Positions 20,477-29,864 of a stretch of DNA of 64,000 nt are shown here, piece after piece. This DNA is from Hoplostethus atlanticus (taxonomy: Eukaryota; Chordata; Actinopteri; Trachichthyiformes; Trachichthyidae). The first letter of the stretch is position 1; each line of letters opens with the position of its first letter. Both the position numbers and the translations under genes were made by a program. The stretch lies in the NCBI GenBank assembly GCA_034670405.1, contig JAXDDX010000046.1, positions 496,001-560,000 of the forward strand, written 5' to 3'. The notes under the pieces are model-generated. The model was not told where the DNA came from. It worked only from the letters and a program-made list of their open reading frames with translations, and searched no databases.

Positions 20477-21230
20477 TTCAAATCACAAATCCCGTCATGC
20501 TCCTCCACTGTCTTTGCCACAACTCCATTATCACTTTTACTTCACCTCTGACCCTGGACTCAGGAACACCCATGGAACATTGCTATTGTTTTGTATGATT
20601 TTGATTTTTTTTTTAAGTTTGTCTACATGTCTGTCTTTGGTTTTATGCAGAAATCATAGACCAGAAACGCCTCTAACACAAACTGTGTTGCTATGGACAA
20701 ATAAGGTGAGGTTCCTTTGTCATGACAGTCAATCCATTGCCTTTTTATCTTTTATATTGTCGGCGTCCTGTGAAAACCTTGTATCTTGAAAAAGTAAACT
20801 GTCCAGGCTGATGTTAATGTAAGTTTGACGCCTTAAAAAGGTTTGGTGCGGTCCAAAGGGTCGTGAAACATCTACATGTCTATCATAGTCAGTTTTTATT
20901 GGGGGCGGGGGGTTAAAAAACAAAAGACATGCAAACTTGGGTATACCAAATTTCTGCAGTGATATCTACACTGATATGAAATTTAAGCGATACATAGTTG
21001 GCCAGTGTTAGTGGGTGTACATTTTGATGTACGTCCTTAGTTTGAGGTGAATGATGTCGTCCCCAGCCGTTCTCTTTTCAAGTAGCGAATAAGCTCATCA
21101 TAGGCAAACACTTCACCTGTGCTTATTGGGGTGAGATTGCCGCTTCAAATAAAATCTGTATTTAATTTTCACTTTTGTTTATCATTGGCACCATGTCTTT
21201 TGAAAATAAAGCTTTTTTTGTTAAATGATT
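20477..21230 (+). terminator. actl6a: actl6a 3' UTR and poly(A) signal
   Basis: About 730 bases after the TGA stop there is an AATAAA at 21205-21210 followed by a T-rich stretch, so cleavage near 21225 is expected. Confidence 0.75.
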
Positions 21231-21234
21231 TCTT

Positions 21235-21735
21235 CTATTGTTTCGTGATACTAAAGCTATTGGCATCACCATTAGCTTTAGTATCGGAGTATTGGATCTG
21301 AATCTGTAAAACTGTACAAATTTATGTACAAAAATGTTTTCATGCTGATTTTTAAATTATCGAAGTCCGATAAACCCCCTCAAATTACCTGCAGACTTGG
21401 ATTGAACTCACACACTGTCCCTATGAACTAATGTTGATAGAGTTGGGTATTGTAAACCTGACATGATTCCAAGTCTGAACAAACTCAGCATGCAGCCTCA
21501 GTATGAAAAAACATGTCGCGGTATTAGGATGACAGCATCATAAGATGTACAGGATATACTTCCATTATTCACCTCATTGATGAGCACTAACAATTCAGAC
21601 GAGTCTATAACAAAACACTCACTGCATCAAGTGTGTTTTAATAAGTAATAATACAGAGAACATAAAACATTTCAGTGAAATATATGAAATTTATGTTGCA
21701 GCAACAACTGACAATAGCTGACCAAATACATGGGA
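21235..21735. other. Gap between convergent actl6a and mrpl47 3' ends
   Basis: About 500 bp of AT-rich sequence between the two convergent transcripts. It has no gene and no clear repeat. Confidence 0.6.
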
Positions 21736-21742
21736 GAACTAT

Positions 21743-21748
21743 TTTATT
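21743..21748 (-). terminator. mrpl47: mrpl47 poly(A) signal
   Basis: TTTATT on the plus strand is AATAAA on the minus strand, about 150 bases after the mrpl47 stop codon at 21902-21900. Confidence 0.6.
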
Positions 21749-21899
21749 TTAATATGAATTGAGTGGATTGAGATTGCTCAATGGGGCAGGAAGACCAGAG
21801 TATCCATATCAACTCAGCTGATGAAATTGCATCTGTACAGATGCAGGGCCCACTGGGTAGCAAACTGTCAACAATTTGCGAAAGAGAAGCCATTTCTTC

Positions 21900-24800
21900 T
21901 CATGAGGCGACCTTCATTTGAGGAAACTTCTCCTGGAGTTTGGCCTGCTTTCTCTTCTCTAAGTTGGCCTTCCGGGCCTTGGCCCGAAGGTACTTCTCCA
22001 CACGGAGCCTGCAAGACAGAAGAGGAGTGACTCAATGAAGGTCAGAGCTTTGTTTCTTTGTGCAAAGACAAGAATTGTGATTAACATCACAACCATTTAC
22101 ACCAAATAAAAAGTGCATGATACTGTACAAGTGCTGCTTCTTACCTTATGTGTGGCTGAACAAACTTTGGCGTGTAGAAATTCTTTCGCCTGTATTTTGT
22201 GTTCATGTACCAAGGAATAGCGTATTCTCTGAATCGACGCCTGGAGGGAAAGAAAAGAAGTCATGTGAGTGATGCCATCATTAGATTTCCTCCATTATTA
22301 CCGGCTCTTTGAACTCATCACACATCACTTCTCAAAGAGATTTTATTCTGCAGAGAAGGATTATTCACTCAGGGCTGGACAATACTTAGTTTGAATAAGA
22401 AAGGTAATTCGGCCTGTGACCTCACATTAGCACTGACTCCAGGTCTGATAGAGCTTGACACTGGCCCTACAATTTAATCAACACAAAACCCCTTCTGCCT
22501 GAACCTAAACCAGGTTTGAACGGTAGTAGCTTTTTTTGTGAGTATAAACTTGACTAGACCCAAAGTTTTGCTAATAATGGTATTTGACCCACACCAGCGT
22601 ATTTAAGTAAACTCAAACCCGCTGGCCATGTACATCTAGATCTACTCAGGCTCAGAGTTAAAAGGCGAGTTAAGAGGACTACATTTCTCACTGTGTGCAG
22701 GATGTGTTTTGTACAATAGGAATCTGCCAGTCTCACCAGTAGACTTGTCCAAATAGATTCTTCCTCCAGGCTCCTGGCCTGGCTCGGTCCTGTCCAGTCT
22801 GTAGCAGACGCAGGGCAGTCTCTCTCTCCTTCACCACCGTCTCCAGACGAATCATAGACCGTTCAATCTAGGGAGGAGCAGAGAGGAGAAGGGATTCACC
22901 TCTGCCAAGGTTCCTACTGTACATGATGACCAACAATAGCTCCATGCAAAATCCCACGACTTTTCCCATAACTTTCAAGGACTGACTTGCAGGCCAAAGA
23001 GAGACGTGCAAAGGGATTTTTATGATTATTATTTAGGCATTGTTGTTTTATGTATGCCAACTGAACCTTACAGTAGGACTGGACAAGTCAATATTATCGT
23101 TTGTCTTTAACAATAATTATATTGTGAAGTTTCAATTCTTCACAATACACCAGACGCTAGCTGGTGTAAGTCACTAAGTCTACCGTAATGTTGGTGACGT
23201 TAATTCAGCAGCTTACCAACCTTCCTTAATCTTTCTGGACTGGGCATCTGAACTCTTTGCCTTCTTGCCTCTTGCTCAGTTGTAAGCAGCATGTTCTTTT
23301 CTTTCAGGAGCACATACCTGAGATGAGACGAGAGCGTTACTCATTCAGCGACTATAAATATTTATGTAGTGGGAGACAGTATTAACAGTGTCATTCGATA
23401 CACACAACGCCACGGTGCTTACCACAGCTTGTGTAAATCTTCGTTGCTTTTTGTTCTCAGCAGTTTGGCAGTCCATGGTGCACCTACGAAAAATAGCAGA
23501 GGATACGTACGCCATGTAAACAACAAAGTAAAAGGTTCTGTGTTTTATCATCCTATGTAAACAATTAGTATTGTTGCTTTCTCTGTTGTCGCTCTTTTAA
23601 TGTTTTATTATTACACATTTGTGTACTGGAAGTTGTCTTCTTTGTGTTGAAGAGACAACAACTGCAAACAGTGTGTAGCCTAGAGATTATTTGTATTGCT
23701 ACAGAAGATGTAACAATGTAATATACAACAACTTTGGGCTAATAAATCCATCAATAACATGCCTTGTGCGCATTTTACCCTCACCATCCTGCCACTGCAG
23801 TACATAGTAACAAAAATTAACAGCCACCAATAATCTACATGGTTCATTTTTCATTATTTCCAACCAAAAACATCAAGGTGAAGGAGACCAGTTGGCTCAA
23901 CAAGCTGTGCTGGGCAAAGCCTGGACAGTCTGGGGGTGGTGGCAGAGGGGAGGTTGGGGCGATGCTGAATTCCATCCTGGATATTCCTTCTCACCCTCTG
24001 AACAGGGAGCTGATACAGCTCTACCAAGCATTGCAGGCGCTCCCTCGTGCCAACTGCCACCCGCCTCTACCATACTTCCAGTCCAAACGGCTCCAGTCTC
24101 AGTCAGCTGAGACATGCTGAGCTGGGCTGCAATGCACTGTCTACTGCTGGGACCTAGACTGCTATACTGTGGACCTCTGCTATACTTCAACATAGCCGTG
24201 CTTATTTGGACTTTTCATGGACATCATGCACCTTATCTGCTTTTGTTGCAGATCCCTTGTCTTCGGTATATACCTACGTGTAATATTGTATAGTAGTATA
24301 ACTCTGTTAATAATCCTGCTACCCACAGAGTACACTGTCAGTACACTTGCACCATTTGTGTAATTCTTATCTTAAGACTCGGATGTAAGAGTTTACGAGG
24401 AGCAGGAAAAGTATCACTGACTTAAAAGTCTTGAGCTCACCATATTACACATGAAATGATCATGGAGGTGGGGTTCAGTTTTTACCTGACTTCACTGTAT
24501 CCTCTCCCCTGTTCTCAGGGAGGTCAAAGAATTCATCCAGTCCCCTTCTGCTGATGGTTGTGTGCAGGGCTCGACATTGACCAAGAGTGCCGATGTGACT
24601 GTGCCAAGTTGGGGCAAAGAGTGAAGACTGTTGCCTGGTGGGTGCGAGATAAAGTCATACAGAAAGAGTATAACAAGACAGCACGATCTGTTAAAATGAA
24701 TAAGCAGGGGTGTCAGGCAGACTCACAGTCCCGTATGAGCGTGTTGTCTCAACAACATATTTCCGGTTTTATAAAATGCAACTTATTTACCTGTAAAGAT

Positions 24801-24921
24801 AAGACTGGCATTTGGTCAAACGGACAGCGGAGTGCTGAGGATTTAATGCTGAAGATATCCTCAAAACGTTTTGAAACTGCTTGCAAAGACTCAAAACGCG
24901 TCCTGCTGAGGTCGCCGCCAT
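21900..24921 (-). CDS. mrpl47: Mitochondrial ribosomal protein L47 (uL29m), 7 coding exons
   Basis: Protein of the 39S large subunit of the mitochondrial ribosome, the uL29 homologue. Exons in transcript order: 24921-24791, 24598-24486, 23483-23423, 23317-23221, 22867-22737, 22240-22145, 22008-21900. They total 246 codons with stop (245 aa; human 250). The N terminus [16 protein letters not shown] is Arg/Ser-rich without acids, as in a mitochondrial targeting peptide. Conserved blocks are [44 protein letters not shown] and a basic C-terminal helix. An in-frame ATG 11 codons upstream (24954-24952) is possible, but the ATGGCGGCG start matches the family better and overlaps a YY1-like site. The exon 4 donor is the weak AAG|GTTGGT, chosen because it alone keeps frame and family length. 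The gene shares its promoter region with ndufb5. Confidence 0.95.
22369..22400 (+). repeat. MITE end fragment (GGGCTGGACAATA type)
   Basis: CAGGGCTGGACAATA resembles the end of a common fish hAT-type MITE (AGGGCTGGGCGATAT). Related sequences are at about 23069 and 31968. Only an end-like stretch is visible, in mrpl47 intron 5. Confidence 0.3.
23860..24130 (+). mobile_element. Possible LINE ORF remnant (reverse-transcriptase C terminus)
   Basis: A short plus-strand frame (23839-24117), antisense to mrpl47 in its intron 2, reads [12 protein letters not shown] then [14 protein letters not shown]. That resembles the C-terminal region of L2/CR1/Rex-type LINE ORF2 proteins (RLNKL... KLLSILDNPSHPL). 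It has no polymerase domain and stops soon after, so at best it is a 5'-truncated LINE end. The match rests on memory of the family and is tentative. Confidence 0.4.
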
Positions 24922-25194
24922 CTTTGCCGTAATCCTTCCCACATTTCCCAGCATGCATTTCCCCAAATAAATAATGAAATAAAGTAAGAAAGTATTTAAT
25001 TGCTCGACATTTCGAATAATTTAAAATATACACATTTATTATTTATTATTATTATACGAAGTATAACTACAGAAAAGCTACACAAAACTACAATTAAAAA
25101 TCATCTATTCCCTTTGTAAATATGGCGTCTTCAGCTTCACAACCACATCAACCAATAGCAGATCGTGTTGCTGGATTGTCTGCCCACAGTAGTA
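24922..25194. promoter_or_regulatory. Bidirectional mrpl47/ndufb5 promoter
   Basis: Only 273 bp separate the divergent start codons. The stretch carries TTCCCAGCATGC (24945-24956), close to the core of the ZNF143/THAP11 element; AAATATGGCG at 25119-25128 (YY1-like); a CCAAT box at 25152-25156; and, overlapping the mrpl47 ATG, AAGATGGCGGC on the minus strand (YY1-like). There is no TATA box. One promoter serving two nuclear genes for mitochondrial proteins is the natural reading. Confidence 0.7.
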
Positions 25195-25256
25195 ATGGTG
25201 AGCATGAGTGTTCTCCGGTCTGCTGCTGCCTTTGCAGCCAGACTAAGTCCTCTTAA
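25122..25256 (+). other. Potential upstream ORF overlapping the ndufb5 start
   Basis: ATGGCGTCTTCAGC... opens a frame different from ndufb5 and runs past the ndufb5 ATG to a TAA in exon 1. If transcription starts upstream of 25122 it would be a uORF that could lower ndufb5 translation. If the ATG is only part of the YY1-like site it is not transcribed. I favour the second. Confidence 0.3.
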
Positions 25257-28200
25257 ATCTGGAAATACTGCGGCGAATCTACTCGTTAGAACAATCCCAC
25301 GGACAGATAAAGGTAAATTACATGCTAGCCGTTTCTGCGTGACAGGTTTGACCCTAATCGTAGCTGTCTCTTGTTATGACCTTGTACTGGGCTTGTTAGC
25401 TTGCTAACGTTAGCTAGTAACGCTGGCTGGCCAACTTGGTTGCTGAAAATAGCAGGGTAGTTATACCTCTTTACCTGCTAATGTCACTGTTAAGTGTCTG
25501 TCTTTTAATTGGAGTAACAGGTGTTCTTATCATTATTAAAGAGAAACACTGGTGTAAAAGCAGTTACACTAAACCAAGTAGGTCAAACTCAAGACAGTAG
25601 TCAGATCAGACCAGGTTTAGGTTAAGATGAAGGCATGGCAAAAGTTAACTTTAAGATATTAACACCGATCAGAAAATACTGATACATTTGTTCAACAGAT
25701 AATAAGTTTACTTTTGAACTTCAGCAACCCAATCCCCATGGTCAACAAATCCTGTGATAGTAACTGTAGCATCACATTGACATATTATGATAGTACCTCC
25801 CGCCTTTGTTTTGCAGTGGCAGTCCGTTGGGGCCATGGAAAGAACATGTTTGTCATCAAACCCAGTGACTACTATGACAGGAGGTTTCTGCGCTTATTGG
25901 TGAGTAGTTACATGTCTTCTTATGACAAGGTTGTCCATGCTTGAAATCGGAGGCTAGTGATACCATATTTAGGTTGGCCAAGAGGTTGAAGAGACTGTAC
26001 CGTAACCACAATATCACGGGTTCAATTCCCACAGCAGCCAATGTGTCTTTACCAACAGCCAAGTGCCCTGTTAAAGTGTACATGGGCTAGACACTGAAGT
26101 CCTGAAGTTCACTCATTGCAAGTCGCTCTCGATAAGCATATCAGCTAAATGCCTCTAATGAAATGTTATTCAAACTTCTGAAGCAAGAACAATTTTCGCT
26201 GATGTGAAAATGTTATTTATTGTTCATAATTGTTGGAATTTACTTATTGAGACTTCCAACTAAAAACATGTACATTAGACTGTGCAGAGTGTTTCACAAT
26301 GTGTGTGCGCACGTCACATTTACACGTCGCAGTGATTGAGAAGGACTTACAATGAGCACAGCAATAGAATAAGCTTACAGTCCTTGATCGCTCAAATGTG
26401 TTGTCACATCCGATTCTTCTACTGGTGCTGGACAAGGACAATTTCAGTAATTTTAAAGTAGGTCTGCACAAAGAATTCTGCGCTACCAAGTGTATTATAG
26501 AAACAACGTTTCAACATGAATTGGTCTTCATCATACGGCATGTTCAGCTTCACATCCTCGTCAACCAATCACAGACGGTCAACGTCACAGTGGTCAGGCT
26601 CTAGATGTAACAAATCCACCTGTATCCCTAGTGAGGTCATGTGTGATTGAGAAGTGCAAGGTAATGAAATAAAAGCCGGTCAGAAAATGTGAACTTTTTG
26701 CTCATATTATGAATTAACAATTATTCCAGAAATATGTAGGCTTGGGTTAACCTTGAACTCCACTTCTAATCTCAAGCACCCCTCTGTTAGAACACCAGCA
26801 TTTCAACATTTCATTTTGTCTTTTCTCCTTTTCCCCCAGCAATATTATGTTCTGCTGACTGGCGTTCCAGTGGCTGTCTTTGTCACATGTGTGAATGTGT
26901 TCATTGGTAAGTAAACATGTTTTATTAATGTTTTTGTGTGTTTGTATGTGGCTCCTTAGATGGTTCTTGGTTTGTTTGGATGTGAATCCTGTAAACATTT
27001 AAGTTAAATGATACTCTAAATTGAATTGGTGTGTAATTGTGCTGTCAAGGTGAGGCAGAGCTGGTTGAAGCTCCTGAAGGCTATGAACCTGAGCACTGGG
27101 AGTACTACAAGGTATGTAGCTACCTGTTTCTCACTAGAATTCATTCATACATTCTCATCTATCACCTCTCTGAAGACAGGTCAATGAAAATATGGGCCTT
27201 AGGGTGCATTAGGTTTGGAATTGGGCACCATATAGGCACACAATGATCATTCATGCCAGCACATAGTCTTTACTGCAAAGTTTTTAAAGTTGCCAGTTGT
27301 AAAGTAAAGTTGCAATGGTCCTTTTCCCTGTTGTTGCAGCACCCGATAACCAGGTGGATCGCTTGCAACATCTACGATTCCCCAGTCAAAGACTATGAGA
27401 AGATGATGGCTGCAGTCCAGATCGAGAAAGAGAAGGGAGATATGAGGTGAGTGACATTACTGGTGTGTTTTGTTGTGTGTCATTTCCACAAAGCCCTGTT
27501 AGGGCAGTGATAAAATAGCAACAAAATGTGTCTAACTGTCCGTACACACCGCCAGAAACTTCAGAAAACCGTTTCAGAAAAGTGTTCACATCAACACATC
27601 AACAGCCAATCGTGCACTACTGTTGCAATGTCCCCTCTATTGGCAACACTATTGGCACTACAGATATCAGCTGCTTCGAATTGGACAGTTGCACAGCGGT
27701 GTCATTGCTTTCAGTCTGAATGTGCAGTAAGAGATTAAACCAATAATGCTGAGATAATTATTGGGCACCTATTACCCATCATGTGTATGGCTGGTTTTAG
27801 ACCTGTGTGTTTTTAGTGGATGGTTGTGTTGAACCATCCTCAGAATCACTTTATTTGTCGAGAACAAATTAACAGGATTATGTCTTGGTGGCATTGGAGC
27901 AACTTGCACAGTAACATAGCAAATACACACCGGTACAGGGACAACAGGATCATTGCACAGTGCAAGTAGACTGTATGACATATGACAACATAACGTATAA
28001 CTGGAATCAGCCAGTGGTTCAGATTCCTCTTCATTCAGCCAGTCCTGGATGGCGGTGCGTTTACATGACTGCGGCACTGTCTGCGTTGTTTCAAAAATGT
28101 GGCCAACATGCCCAGCCGTTTCAGCGACAATTGCATCATTTTCGACCACATGCACTCCGTCACATCCGTTTCCACGTGAAGCATGAACCAAGCATTTAAG

Positions 28201-28844
28201 TTAAATTCTTCAAACTCTGCCCATGGCACCCGAGCTAGAAGAGAAGATGATTGTAACTATGGGCAAAGTGTCAGTCTAGTGTACAGTAGGTGGGTGTAGG
28301 TCTGATCAGTGCCGAGAGCGGACACAGAGTGGGTGGTTCTGGGGTGTCAGAATTTACCGTTGAACCATCTGGAGGTGTCATGGGCATAATTTAAATGAAA
28401 TGTCTGTGATGGAAGGTGTCCACTTGATAAACCCGTGACATACCTTGTCTCACTCACCCCCACTTCCTCTGGGATCCAAGCCAGATTTCTATGTAGGCGC
28501 TCACCCTAGTTTAATTGCAAAAGGGACCGTTACCTCAGATTCTGCTTATTGATAAGCTTTGATTTTGAGTTTTGAATTACCATGATTTTTCTCCTCCTGC
28601 AGCTTGAGAAACAAGTTGGCTCGTCGATGTGTCTTAATACCCTATTGTAAGATTCCTAACTTGCACGTGACTCCTTTACTGAAGCATGGTTGTATTCATT
28701 CATTTTGTGCGTGTCATCAACAGACTGACACAACTGGAGGTGCGTCGACAGATGAGACATAAGGGAGACGGCCCTTGGTTCCATGTGGAGACTCTTGACA
28801 AGAATCTAATTGACAACAGCCACAAGTCAACACCTGACAATTAA
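25195..28844 (+). CDS. ndufb5: NADH:ubiquinone oxidoreductase subunit B5 (complex I SGDH), 6 coding exons
   Basis: Accessory membrane-arm subunit of mitochondrial complex I. Exons: 25195-25312, 25817-25899, 26840-26906, 27050-27111, 27340-27446, 28724-28844. All junctions are GT-AG and in phase, giving 185 aa (human 189). The N terminus [18 protein letters not shown] is a typical presequence, with no acidic residue and several Arg. Conserved blocks are [17 protein letters not shown], one membrane segment [39 protein letters not shown], and the C-terminal [19 protein letters not shown] ending in STPDN. MVSMS was chosen as the start because it matches the human MAAMS-type N terminus. A strong-looking acceptor at about 28602 in the last intron is not needed for the reading frame. 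Confidence 0.95.
25971..26166 (+). mobile_element. tRNA-derived SINE in ndufb5 intron 2
   Basis: The head GGTTGGCCAAGAGGTTGAAG (A-box-like) and the B box GGGTTCAATTCCC (26018-26030) form a tRNA-like promoter. The body AGTGCCCTGTTAAAGTG follows, and the LINE-2-type tail is GTCGCTCTCGATAAGCATAT then CAGCTAAATGCC. This is the most complete SINE in the window, and it is diverged. Confidence 0.7.
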
Positions 28845-28917
28845 ACCAACCTGGCCTGCCGTCAATGCGTCATGCTGATGAATCTCACTGTTTGTAAATT
28901 TTCCCCCCTCTTCCGTA

Positions 28918-28923
28918 AATAAA
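28918..28923 (+). terminator. ndufb5: ndufb5 poly(A) signal
   Basis: AATAAA 74 bases after the TAA stop, followed by a T/G-rich stretch near 28945-28960. Confidence 0.75.
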
Positions 28924-28959
28924 GTAAATATAAATATGTACTCTGATATTGTGTCTTGC

Positions 28960-29864
28960 TGTGTCTTCACTGGGTTCCAGGGTGTTCCCCTTGATTTTAC
29001 GCCGGGGAAGAAAATAATGACACAATTAAAATGTGTGTGGATTGTTTTCCTACCTCTGTCTCTTCAAACCATAAAAACAACGTTTTCAAAACATTTCTCG
29101 TGATTACAAAGAATACGTTGCTATGGATGGGAACGTCCACTTGGTGGCAGACCTGAGCAGACAATGATTGCGTGTGATGGGCGAAATATCCCCTTGGTAA
29201 AATAGAAGGTTCTTAGATCAGATACTGAGGATATACAGTGATTTAGATGTGCAATGTGCCAGTCTTCTCCCACTTACTGCAAATGCTCATAAGAGGAAAT
29301 GACCACTCAAAAATATAAAATGAAATGTACAACGATGATGTTAATCAATTCTGGTGTCATTCATTTACTGTAATAAGATAAAGGGATTTTAAGACTTAAA
29401 CCATTTCAGTAACAAGCAGAATTGCAGACGCAGTCCTTTTAAACGGGTTTAGTTATTAGATATCAATTACAACAGTCCGCTTTATCATGTTGCTTTCACT
29501 GAAACCCTGGTGGGAAAAACAGGCTGTTGTATTAGCGTGGGTGGCTTATAAATCCTCCACAGTGGTGGGAGGGACCCTTCTAGTAAAATTCACGATACGT
29601 CATGATACAGTAGGCAATGCAAGTGGTGGGCAAGTCAAAGGCTTTTCAAAAAAAACAAACAGAAAATATTCCTTCATCTCCTGAGGTTTGTTGAGGCTGT
29701 AGCAGCACCCCCACCTCCGTTGTTATTTTTTTCAGCGTCACATCCCCCTGCCTGTGGCCGGAGGAATGTGGAGACCGACGGCTTTAAAAATAGCATCCTC
29801 TCCTCTGACCGCGCTGCTCTGGTGACTCCCGCAGCATTGTGGTGCGAGAAGCAGGAATGCGAAG
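28960..29864 (+). promoter_or_regulatory. usp13: usp13 upstream region and 5' UTR
   Basis: About 900 bp between ndufb5 and the usp13 ATG. A TATA-like GGCTTATAAATCC sits near 29546. The 120 bp before the ATG are GC-richer, and AAGATGGCTGC at the start codon is YY1-like. An in-frame TGA lies about 13 codons upstream of the ATG with no other ATG between. No other gene is seen. Confidence 0.45.

Noticed and set aside
23839-24117. An independent protein gene within mrpl47 intron 2
   Set aside because: The frame resembles the end of a LINE protein and has no splice or promoter context, so it was listed as a possible LINE remnant instead.
28590-28660. Extra exon in the last ndufb5 intron after the strong acceptor CTCCTCCTGCAG
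   Set aside because: The known protein continues directly from exon 5 to 28724 in frame; the stretch has no family match. It could be a cryptic or rare exon but nothing supports it.
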